From: Firmicutes bacterium UBA3936
GTDB lineage: Bacteria; Bacillota; Dethiobacteria; Dethiobacterales; Dethiobacteraceae
Direction: 5' to 3'
Assembly: GCA_002385745.1 (NCBI GenBank)
Contig: DGEC01000002.1
Location: 5,221-11,556 of the forward strand
Length of the DNA stretch: 6,336 nt
Notes under the pieces: generated by a model
Seen by the model: only the letters and a program-made list of their open reading frames with translations
What the model was told of the DNA's origin: nothing
The model's database searches: none
Made by a program: the position numbers and the translations under genes
Shown here: positions 1-5,403 of the stretch, piece by piece
Layout: the number at the start of each line of letters is the position of its first letter
Numbering within the stretch: the stretch's first letter is position 1

Positions 1-64
1 CCTGTCGGAATTAGCCAAATAATTTCTGCTATTGCTCTTATTATAGCATAAATGCTTGTTTTTG

Positions 65-93
65 TTGTCCCCGGTTTTGCTAAATGGTATAAT
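65..93 (+). promoter_or_regulatory. Sigma-A-type promoter of gltX with extended -10
   Basis: The -10 hexamer TATAAT is at 88-93 and is preceded by TG at 85-86, giving an extended -10 element. A partial -35, TTGTCC at 65-70, lies 17 nt upstream. Transcription would start near position 100. That leaves a leader of about 24 nt before the ATG at 124, just enough for the ribosome binding site at 111-118. An ATG at 109 would have almost no leader. The rest of 1-64 shows no gene or clear signal. Confidence 0.75.
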
Positions 94-123
94 AGGGAAA
101 GTTAGCGTATGGAAGGTGAAGTT

Positions 124-1590
124 ATGGAAAAAGTCAGAGTCAGATATGCTCCAAGCCCGACAGGCCCCTTGCATATTGGCGGCGCTCGTTCCGCCCTTTT
201 TAACTGGTTGTTTGCCAGGCACCACGGGGGAGCGATGATTCTCCGCATTGAAGACACCGATTTGGAGCGCTCCAGCCGGGAGTCTGAAACTATGATCCTG
301 GAGTCGCTGCGCTGGCTGGGAATAGACTGGGATGAAGGCGTAGATGTGGGCGGGGAAAACGGCCCTTACCGGCAGCAGCAGCGCCTGCACATATATGAAC
401 CCTACGTGCGGGAGCTTCTGAATTCCGGACAGGCGTATGAATGCTTCTGCACCGCAGAGGAGTTGGAAGAGGAAAGACAAGAGCTTATGCAGCAGGGCAA
501 AATGCCGCGCTATCTCGGCAAATGCCGCAGTCTTACCGGCGAGGAGAAAGAAAGGCTGCGGTCAGCCGGCCGCAAGCCGGTAATCCGCTTTTTGGTGCCG
601 GCGGGGAAAAAGCTGATTGTCGATGATTTGGTCCGGGGCCGGGTGGAATTTGATAGCGACGATATCGGTGATTTCATCATTATCAAGTCAGACGGCTTGC
701 CGACTTATAATTTTGCCGTTGTTGTGGACGACGCACTGATGGGGATAACCCATGTTATCCGGGGTGAGGAACATCTTTCCAACACGCCGCGGCAGCTTTT
801 AATATATGAAGCGTTAAATTTTCCGCTTCCGCAGTTTGCCCATGTTTCTCTGATTTTAGGCGAAGACCGCTCGAAAATGAGCAAACGCCACGGGGCAACC
901 TCTGTTCTGGAATACCGGAAACAGGGCTACCTGCCCGAAGCCATGGTTAATTTTCTGGCTCTTCTCGGCTGGTCTCCGGAAGGAGAACGGGAGATTTTCT
1001 CTCCGGAGGAGTTAATCAGGCTGTTTTCCCTGGAGCGGGTTTCCAAAAGCCCGGCTGTCTTTGATCTAGGGAAACTGAACTGGCTTAATGCCCATTATAT
1101 AAAACAGCTCCCTCCTGCCAGGCTGACGGAACTTTGCCTGCCTTATCTTTTGGAAGCCGGGCTTTTGAAACCGGAAGCTCTCGGGGACAAGATGTCCTGG
1201 CTTGAGCAGGCGGTGGCTGCAGTGCAGGAAAAAATGGAATATGTTTCCCAGGCTCCGGATTTGCTGGCGGTTTTTTTGGAAGAAAAGACTGAAATAGAAA
1301 GCGGGGACAAAACGGCGCAAAAAATCCTGGAACTTGAGACGACTCCCGGTGTTATTGCCGCTTTTACAGAAAAGGCGGGAAAAATGACTGAATGGGACAG
1401 CGAGACGGTGCGCCGCCTGCTCGGTGAAATCGGCAAGGAACTGGGAGTAAAGGGGAAGGCTTTGTTTATGGCTGTCCGGGTGGCAGTTTCGGGCCGCTCG
1501 TATGGTCCGGACCTCAATACCCTGCTTGTTCTTCTGGGCCCGGCTGCTGCTGCCAGGAGGGCGCAGGACATTCTGGAAAAAATTTCATAG
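124..1590 (+). CDS. gltX: Glutamyl-tRNA synthetase (GluRS)
   Basis: Cytoplasmic class I aminoacyl-tRNA synthetase that attaches glutamate to tRNA-Glu using ATP. In Firmicutes without GlnRS it usually also charges tRNA-Gln, which GatCAB then amidates; that is family knowledge and not visible here. The protein is 488 aa, normal for the family. The N-terminus carries the conserved APSPTG stretch with the HIGH-type motif HIGG at residues 17-20, followed by LRIEDTD. The second ATP-binding motif is KMSKR at 251-255. Cys107, Cys109 and Cys134 match the spacing of the zinc site in the E. coli enzyme, but the fourth ligand position is Ser136 rather than His. The C-terminal third is the helical anticodon-binding region. 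I chose ATG 124 because GGAAGGTG ends about 6 nt upstream and homologues begin at this point. An in-frame ATG at 109 would add five residues and has no proper leader. No clear terminator follows, so some readthrough into the cysE leader is possible. Confidence 0.97.
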   Translation: MEKVRVRYAPSPTGPLHIGGARSALFNWLFARHHGGAMILRIEDTDLERSSRESETMILESLRWLGIDWDEGVDVGGENGPYRQQQRLHIYEPYVRELLNSGQAYECFCTAEELEEERQELMQQGKMPRYLGKCRSLTGEEKERLRSAGRKPVIRFLVPAGKKLIVDDLVRGRVEFDSDDIGDFIIIKSDGLPTYNFAVVVDDALMGITHVIRGEEHLSNTPRQLLIYEALNFPLPQFAHVSLILGEDRSKMSKRHGATSVLEYRKQGYLPEAMVNFLALLGWSPEGEREIFSPEELIRLFSLERVSKSPAVFDLGKLNWLNAHYIKQLPPARLTELCLPYLLEAGLLKPEALGDKMSWLEQAVAAVQEKMEYVSQAPDLLAVFLEEKTEIESGDKTAQKILELETTPGVIAAFTEKAGKMTEWDSETVRRLLGEIGKELGVKGKALFMAVRVAVSGRSYGPDLNTLLVLLGPAAAARRAQDILEKIS

Positions 1591-1609
1591 TTTGGATTTG
1601 GCAAAACAG

Positions 1610-1638
1610 TTGACAGTAGCCGCAGCTGTTTCTATAAT
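1610..1638 (+). promoter_or_regulatory. Consensus sigma-A promoter of the cysE operon
   Basis: TTGACA at 1610-1615 and TATAAT at 1633-1638 are separated by exactly 17 nt, so both hexamers match consensus fully. The start of transcription would be near 1645, about 30 nt before the base of T-box Stem I. It lies only 19 nt after the gltX stop codon. A strong constitutive promoter fits a T-box gene, where control happens after initiation. Confidence 0.9.
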
Positions 1639-1840
1639 AGATGTAATCTTTTGTTATCTATGTACCGACCGACGATGAAGGGAAGAAGTAAGGCCGGTAC
1701 TGCCGTCAGAGAGGAGCTTCCCCGGCTGCAAGAAGCTCCGGCAAGTCGTCCTGAAAGTGCGTCCCGGAGTTTATCCGCCCAAAGGCAAGTAAGCGGATAC
1801 GGCAAAGCCGTTAGACGATCAAGAGGGGCTTATGCCCAAT

Positions 1841-1870
1841 CAGAGTGGAACCGCGGAAGAACCGTCTCTG
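1841..1870 (+). promoter_or_regulatory. T-box antiterminator
   Basis: Helix A1 pairs CAGAG (1841-1845) with CTCTG (1866-1870). The 7-nt bulge TGGAACC (1846-1852) offers TGGA to the free CCA end of uncharged tRNA. Helix A2 pairs GCGG (1853-1856) with CCGT (1862-1865), including one G-U pair, and closes a small A-rich loop. It shares 1861-1870 with the terminator, so the two structures exclude each other. Confidence 0.88.
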
Positions 1871-1896
1871 CAGGCAGAGGCGGTTTCTTGTCGTCT
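1857..1896 (+). terminator. T-box-controlled intrinsic terminator
   Basis: ACCGTCTCTGC (1861-1871) pairs with GCAGAGGCGGT (1874-1884) with a single G-U pair, leaving a CAGG loop if the innermost pair opens. Flanking AAGA/TTCTT can lengthen the stem with one bulge. A T-rich run (TTTCTTG, then TCGTCTT) follows. It is the default structure when charged tRNA-Cys is plentiful. Confidence 0.85.
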
Positions 1897-2022
1897 TAGG
1901 AAGGAACTGCGGCAGTTTGCAGCTTATTTTTTCAGAGAACGGCAGTTCTCAGTGCAGCGCACTGCCGGGCGGGCTGTGGCCTGGAGAGAGAGTTTTAGAG
2001 GGGGCTGAAGGAGGGGAATGAC
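1897..2022 (+). other. Structured 5' untranslated segment between T-box terminator and cysE
   Basis: No gene is visible here. The stretch contains several short inverted repeats built on GCAGT/ACTGC: 1905-1910 with 1912-1917, GAGAAC/GTTCTC at 1935-1950, and AGTGC/GCACT at 1951-1963. Alternative pairings exist: 1904-1910 with 1942-1948, and CGGCAGT 1940-1946 with ACTGCCG 1961-1967. The region ends with the cysE ribosome binding site AAGGAGG at 2008-2014. No hairpin is followed directly by a T run in terminator fashion; a T6 run sits at 1927-1932, 9 nt after the first hairpin. The function is unknown. Confidence 0.4.
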
Positions 2023-2691
2023 ATGTTTCTCATGATAAAAAAAGACATAAAGGCCGTTTTTCAAAGAGATCCTGCGGCCCGGAGCTTTTTGGAGGTCCTT
2101 TTCTGCTACCCGGGACTCCATGCCTTGTGGGCCCACCGGCTGGCCCATGCCCTTTACAAAAGGGGGTTAGTCTTTTTGCCGCGGCTGATATCGCAGCTAA
2201 GCCGCTTTTTGACAGGTATTGAAATACATCCCGGCGCCGTTATCGGGGAAGGTTTTTTCATTGACCATGGCATGGGTGTGGTTATTGGTGAAACAACGCA
2301 GATTGGCGATAATGTCACCCTTTATCAGGGAGTAACTCTTGGAGGCACAGGCAAAGATAAGGGGAAAAGGCACCCTACAATCGGCAGCAATGTGGTAATC
2401 GGAGCAGGCGCCAAGATCCTGGGACCTATTGTTATAGGGGATTATGCAAAAATCGGCGCCGGGTCCGTTGTCCTGCATGATGTGCCGGCAAACTCAACTG
2501 TTGTCGGTGTGCCGGGAAGAGTGGTTGTGCATGAAGGCAGGCGGGTTGCTTCCATAGATTTAAATCACATTGATCTACCCGACCCCGTTGCCGACAAGCT
2601 TTTAAACCTGCAGAAGCAGATTGATGAGCTGTGCTCCCGGCTGGAAGAATGTTTGAAGGAGGGTAAGGCCGTTGACAATCAGGGTGTATAA
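2023..2691 (+). CDS. cysE: Serine O-acetyltransferase (CysE)
   Basis: Transfers acetyl from acetyl-CoA to serine to give O-acetylserine, the carbon skeleton for cysteine; it acts in the cytoplasm, usually as a hexamer feedback-inhibited by cysteine. The protein is 222 aa, the short Gram-positive form. Residues 1 to about 65 are the helical N-terminal domain (KKDIKAVFQRDPAARS, LWAHRLAHALY). Residues from about 65 to 175 form a left-handed beta-helix of hexapeptide repeats. Asp81-His82 in FFIDHGMG correspond to the catalytic Asp-His pair of the E. coli enzyme, and His117 in RHPTIG to its second active-site His. GAGAKILG and GVPGRVV are also family signatures. ATG 2023 is preceded by AAGGAGG with 8 nt spacing; ATG 2032 is possible but too far from it. 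It is the first gene of the Cys T-box operon, and its last 20 nt overlap cysS. The charged C-terminal tail (about 190-222) is probably helical and carries the cysS ribosome binding site in its DNA. Confidence 0.97.
   Translation: MFLMIKKDIKAVFQRDPAARSFLEVLFCYPGLHALWAHRLAHALYKRGLVFLPRLISQLSRFLTGIEIHPGAVIGEGFFIDHGMGVVIGETTQIGDNVTLYQGVTLGGTGKDKGKRHPTIGSNVVIGAGAKILGPIVIGDYAKIGAGSVVLHDVPANSTVVGVPGRVVVHEGRRVASIDLNHIDLPDPVADKLLNLQKQIDELCSRLEECLKEGKAVDNQGV
2656..2663 (+). promoter_or_regulatory. Ribosome binding site of cysS inside cysE
   Basis: AAGGAGGG lies 8 nt upstream of the TTG at 2672 and within the cysE coding sequence. It decides the unusual TTG start of cysS and suggests that ribosomes translating the end of cysE feed cysS. 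Confidence 0.85.
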
Positions 2692-4081
2692 TTCGCTTAG
2701 CCGTAAAAAGGAAGAGTTTGTCCCGGCCAAGGGCAAAAAAGTGGGGATGTATGTCTGCGGACCCACTGTTTATGACTATTTCCATATTGGCAACGCCCGC
2801 ATTTTCATCATTTTTGATGTTATCCGCCGCTATTTGTGCTGGCGCGGCTATGACGTAACCTTTGTGCAGAATTTTACCGATATTGATGATAAAATGATCA
2901 AAAGAGCCGGTGAACTGGGAATTCCGGTAAGTGAACTGGCCGAGCGGTACATTGAAGCTTATTTTGCCGATGCGGAGGCTTTGGGTGTCCGGAGGGCGGA
3001 TCATCATCCCCGGGCCACGGAACATATTCCGGAAATAATTGAGATTATTGATAAGCTGCTGGCGGGGGGGCTGGCCTACAATCTGGACGGGGATATTTAC
3101 TTTCATACACCGGCCTTTGCCGGCTACGGCCGGCTGTCCCACCAGCCGCTGGACGAACTGGTTGCCGGTGCCAGGATAGAAGTCGACAAGCGCAAAAAGC
3201 ATCCACTGGATTTTGCCCTGTGGAAAAAGCAGAAACCGGGTGAACCGGCCTGGGAAAGCCCCTGGGGAAAGGGACGGCCCGGCTGGCATGTGGAATGCTC
3301 CGCCATGGCCATGAAATACCTGGGAGAAACCGTTGATATTCATGGCGGCGGGCCTGATTTGGCTTTCCCGCACCACGAAAATGAAAAGGCTCAAAGCGAA
3401 GGTGTTACAGGCAGGCCCTTTGTCAGGTACTGGATGCACGCCGGTTACCTGAACGTTAACCGGGAAAAAATGTCCAAATCACTGGGCAATGTCCTTACTG
3501 TCCGCGATCTCCGCCGGACAGTAGACCCGCTTGTAATCCGCTTTTTTATGCTTTCCGCCCATTACCGCAGCCCGATTAATTTTGCGCCTGAGCTGCTCGA
3601 TCAGGCGCAAAGCGGCCTGGAAAGACTGAACAATGTGGTTTACAACCTGCGGGACCTGCGTGAAAAGCTGCCGCAGGCAAATGGTTCATCAACTCAGGGG
3701 TGGCGGAAGGCTGTTAACCTGGAAGAATACCGCAAGCGTTTTACGGCGGCCATGGACGATGATTTTAACACGGCAGACGCCATTGCCGTCCTTTTTGACC
3801 TGGCCCGGGCCGTTAATTCCTATTTGAAGGAAGAGTCGCCCGTACGGGAAGCTGTGGAGGAAATCCTTTCTTTCTTTGAGGAGACGGGTGATATCCTTGG
3901 ATTTTTTGCTCCTCCGGAAAAAGAAGAGCTGGATGCGAAGATAATGGAAATGATTGCACGGCGGCAGGCCGCCCGGGAGGCAAAAAACTGGGCAGAAGCC
4001 GATGCCATCCGGGATGAACTGCTGGCAATGGGGATTATCCTTGAAGATACGCCTCAGGGGGTTCGCTGGCGCAGGAAATGA
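2672..4081 (+). CDS. cysS: Cysteinyl-tRNA synthetase (CysRS)
   Basis: Cytoplasmic class I synthetase that charges tRNA-Cys with cysteine using ATP; this charging state is what the upstream T-box reads. The protein is 469 aa, close to the E. coli length. The motif HIGN is at 38-41 and KMSKS at 266-270. The zinc ligands known from E. coli are all present at the same numbers: Cys29 (E. coli 28), Cys209, His234 and Glu238, within WHVECSAMA and FPHHENE. The Rossmann catalytic core spans about 20-300. It is followed by the helical DALR-type domain (DDDFNTADAIAVLFDLAR near 360-380) and a short C-terminal segment (AREAKNWAEADAIRDELLAMGI) typical of CysRS. The start is TTG 2672: it sits 8 nt after AAGGAGGG and gives MTIRVYNSLSRKKEEF, as homologues begin. 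GTG 2684 would remove the conserved lead-in. It overlaps cysE by 20 nt and mrnC by 4 nt (ATGA). Confidence 0.97.
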   Translation: MTIRVYNSLSRKKEEFVPAKGKKVGMYVCGPTVYDYFHIGNARIFIIFDVIRRYLCWRGYDVTFVQNFTDIDDKMIKRAGELGIPVSELAERYIEAYFADAEALGVRRADHHPRATEHIPEIIEIIDKLLAGGLAYNLDGDIYFHTPAFAGYGRLSHQPLDELVAGARIEVDKRKKHPLDFALWKKQKPGEPAWESPWGKGRPGWHVECSAMAMKYLGETVDIHGGGPDLAFPHHENEKAQSEGVTGRPFVRYWMHAGYLNVNREKMSKSLGNVLTVRDLRRTVDPLVIRFFMLSAHYRSPINFAPELLDQAQSGLERLNNVVYNLRDLREKLPQANGSSTQGWRKAVNLEEYRKRFTAAMDDDFNTADAIAVLFDLARAVNSYLKEESPVREAVEEILSFFEETGDILGFFAPPEKEELDAKIMEMIARRQAAREAKNWAEADAIRDELLAMGIILEDTPQGVRWRRK

Positions 4082-4461
4082 TGACTGGAGAAAACTTCCC
4101 GACCCTTCTTTTAGCTTATGTAGGAGATGCGGTTTTCGAGCTTTATGTGCGGGCAAAACTTGTCCGCAAGCAGCGACTTCCTGTCCGGGCCATCCACAAA
4201 AAAGCAACATGCATGGTGCGGGCTTCCGGCCAGGATGAGGCCTTGCGCCTTTTGGAGCCTTTTTTAACGGAGGAGGAAGCGGAAATTGTGCGCCGCGGGC
4301 GCAATACAAAAAGCAGGGTCCCCAAAAATGCCAGGGTTTCCTCTTACAGAAGGGCTACGGGCTTTGAGGCTTTGCTCGGCTGGCTGTATCTTGACGGGCG
4401 CCATGAGCGCCTGCAGGAGCTGCTTGCGATAATTGAAAGCGGGGAGGCTTTTGGGCAGTGA
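4078..4461 (+). CDS. mrnC: Mini-ribonuclease III
   Basis: A stand-alone RNase III catalytic domain without the double-stranded RNA binding domain. In Bacillus subtilis the homologue (MrnC, formerly YazC) trims the ends of 23S rRNA precursor, helped by ribosomal protein L3. The protein is 127 aa, normal for the family. The first signature, AYVGDAVFE, is at residues 13-21 with the metal-binding Asp17; the second, YRRATGFEALLGWLYL, carries Glu97. KSRVPKNARVSSYRRATG is the conserved basic stretch before it. The start ATG 4078 overlaps the cysS stop as ATGA, and a second ATG follows at once (4081). No good ribosome binding site is close, so it probably depends on translational coupling with cysS. 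A hairpin with a GAAA loop covers its stop codon. The gene order after cysS is the same as in B. subtilis. Confidence 0.95.
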   Translation: MMTGENFPTLLLAYVGDAVFELYVRAKLVRKQRLPVRAIHKKATCMVRASGQDEALRLLEPFLTEEEAEIVRRGRNTKSRVPKNARVSSYRRATGFEALLGWLYLDGRHERLQELLAIIESGEAFGQ

Positions 4462-4470
4462 AAACTGCCC
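4453..4470 (+). other. Hairpin with GAAA tetraloop over the mrnC stop codon
   Basis: GGGCAGT (4453-4459) pairs perfectly with ACTGCCC (4464-4470) around a GAAA loop, a GNRA tetraloop. The TGA stop of mrnC (4459-4461) sits at the loop. No T run follows, so this is not an ordinary intrinsic terminator. It could slow ribosomes, protect or expose the mRNA to processing between mrnC and rlmB, or be without function. Confidence 0.5.
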
Positions 4471-4509
4471 GCAGGGCGGAGCCGGAAAAATTCAGCAGGA
4501 TGTGGGATT

Positions 4510-5247
4510 ATGGATAGCGGGATGATGATTGCCGGCCGGAGACCGGTCCTTGAAACATTAAAAGCAGGGACGGATGTCAGGCGCCTGTTCCTGCAGAAGG
4601 GCGCCCGGGGGGATATTATCAGGGAGATCCTTGACCTTGCCCGGGAAAGGAATCTTGCCGTCAGTTTCCGGGAAAAAAGTTTTTTTTCACGCCATGCACC
4701 TGTCCGCAATCATCAGGGAGTAATGGCTGAAGTGCAGCCTTTTCGTTATGCTTCCCTTGAACAGCTTCTTGAAAGCAAAGGAAAGGAACCCCTTTTTTTG
4801 CTGATTCTTGATCACATCCAGGACCCTCAGAATCTGGGGGCCCTTGTTCGCACGGCCTATGCGGCAGGCTGTCACGGTCTGATCCTGCCGGAGCGGCGGG
4901 CGGCAGAAATGACGCCGGCTGCCATCAGGGCGGCTGTCGGCGCCGCAGAGCACCTGCCCGTTGCCAGGGCGGTGAATCTGGCACGCTGCCTGGACGAATG
5001 CAAAGCGGCGGGACTTTGGGTGTACGGCGCCGATGCGAAAGGGAAGCTCCTTTACACGGCAGGTGATTATAAAGAGCCTGTGGCCCTGGTGATAGGCAGT
5101 GAAGGCAAGGGGTTAAGCCGGCTGGTCAGGGAAAAATGCGATTTTCTTGTCCGGCTGCCCATGAAAGGCAAGCTTTCTTCCCTGAATGCCGCCGCCGCAG
5201 GAGCAGTGCTTTGTTATGAAGTGCTAAGACAGCGGGAGGGGCTTTAG
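4510..5247 (+). CDS. rlmB: 23S rRNA 2'-O-ribose methyltransferase, TrmH/SpoU family (RlmB-like)
   Basis: An S-adenosylmethionine-dependent methyltransferase with a trefoil-knotted SPOUT fold. The E. coli member RlmB methylates the 2'-OH of G2251 in the 23S rRNA P loop, and the neighbours support the same role here. The protein is 245 aa, as expected. Residues 1 to about 75 are the small RNA-binding domain, beginning with IAGRRPVLETLKAG. The catalytic domain follows: motif 1 is DHIQDPQNLGALVRTA with Asn108 and Arg114, motif 2 is LVIGSEGKGLS with Glu198, and motif 3 is SSLNAAAAGAVLCYE with Ser224 and Asn226. ATG 4510 has AGGA 9 nt upstream; ATG 4522 or 4525 would also keep the core. It lies 48 nt after mrnC and happens to be in the same reading frame, separated by the mrnC TGA. 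It is the last gene of the T-box operon. A B. subtilis-like yacP gene does not follow. Confidence 0.94.
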   Translation: MDSGMMIAGRRPVLETLKAGTDVRRLFLQKGARGDIIREILDLARERNLAVSFREKSFFSRHAPVRNHQGVMAEVQPFRYASLEQLLESKGKEPLFLLILDHIQDPQNLGALVRTAYAAGCHGLILPERRAAEMTPAAIRAAVGAAEHLPVARAVNLARCLDECKAAGLWVYGADAKGKLLYTAGDYKEPVALVIGSEGKGLSRLVREKCDFLVRLPMKGKLSSLNAAAAGAVLCYEVLRQREGL

Positions 5248-5255
5248 GTTAAGCG

Positions 5256-5262
5256 TGTCGAA
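5256..5262 (+). promoter_or_regulatory. Possible Spo0A box upstream of sigH
   Basis: TGTCGAA matches the 0A-box consensus TGNCGAA exactly. It sits about 28 nt upstream of the sigH -35, centred near -67 from the expected start of transcription, a usual place for activator binding. A single 7-mer can occur by chance, so this is tentative. Spo0A and SigH are known to be linked in sporulation control, mainly through AbrB in Bacillus. Confidence 0.3.
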
Positions 5263-5289
5263 CTGTGCCGGGGGCTTGTTTAAAAGCTC

Positions 5290-5319
5290 TTGACGCTTTT
5301 ATTATGGTTAAGTTATAAT
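5290..5319 (+). promoter_or_regulatory. Sigma-A-type promoter of sigH
   Basis: TTGACG at 5290-5295 and TATAAT at 5314-5319 are 18 nt apart. Transcription would start near 5326 and give a leader of nearly 80 nt. In B. subtilis sigH also has its own sigma-A promoter. Weak inverted repeats just upstream (5272-5277 with 5284-5289) are not a convincing terminator, so readthrough from rlmB is likely to contribute. Confidence 0.75.
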
Positions 5320-5403
5320 ACCGTTAGTGATTGGTGACGGTTCTTTCAAAGTTTTCTGTTTTCAGGTGCAGTAAAGCGGATCTCAATCGTGGAGGCGATG
5401 CAG

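Larger units (their letters stand above)
1645..1896 (+). promoter_or_regulatory. T-box riboswitch leader, cysteine (UGC) specific
   Basis: This RNA senses uncharged tRNA-Cys in cis and controls transcription of cysE-cysS and the genes behind them. Stem I has a base helix of 1674-1679 with 1770-1775 plus GGGA 1680-1683 with TCCC 1762-1765. It also shows the AGTA element at 1687-1690, the AG-bulge sequence AGAGAGG at 1708-1714, and a distal hairpin GAGCTTC/GAAGCTC (1714-1720, 1732-1738) whose loop carries GGCTGCAA. The specifier loop reads GAAAG-TGC-G, placing the Cys codon TGC at 1758-1760. A small Stem III (ACGGC-AAA-GCCGT) is at 1799-1811. The conserved T-box sequence is at 1842-1855, with the tRNA-binding bulge TGGA at 1846-1849. 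Its A pairs with the U73 discriminator typical of tRNA-Cys. Homology to the T-box family and cysteine specificity are both strongly supported by the cysE-cysS context. Confidence 0.95.

Noticed and set aside
45..66. Small hairpin AGCAT/ATGCT followed by a T-rich run, as a terminator of an upstream gene
   Set aside because: The stem is only 5 bp with a 2-nt loop and AT-rich; too weak to call.
109..123. Upstream ATG as the start of gltX
   Set aside because: It would begin about 9 nt from the expected start of transcription without a ribosome binding site; the next ATG has one and fits homologues.
1143..1604. Minus-strand frame of 153 codons
   Set aside because: It is antisense to gltX, rich in Ser/Arg/Pro as expected for a shadow frame, and lacks start signals.
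1651..1899. Open frame of 82 codons on the plus strand between gltX and cysE
   Set aside because: It coincides with the T-box leader, starts without a ribosome binding site, and its sequence is explained fully by the RNA structure.
2018..2035. Five-codon frame (MTCFS) overlapping the cysE start, with a Cys codon, as a possible leader peptide
   Set aside because: The ribosome binding site is only 3 nt from this ATG but 8 nt from the cysE ATG, and the T-box already accounts for cysteine control. Chance is the simpler explanation.
2432..3439. Long open frame of 335 codons on the minus strand
   Set aside because: It lies opposite the 3' end of cysE and the first half of cysS, both certain genes with catalytic motifs. 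Its translation shows no family pattern and it has no promoter or ribosome binding site I can see; it is a shadow of the coding strand.
5272..5301. Weak inverted repeats after rlmB as a terminator of the operon
   Set aside because: The stems are 6 bp, one with a G-U pair, they compete with one another and overlap the sigH -35, and there is no clear T run.
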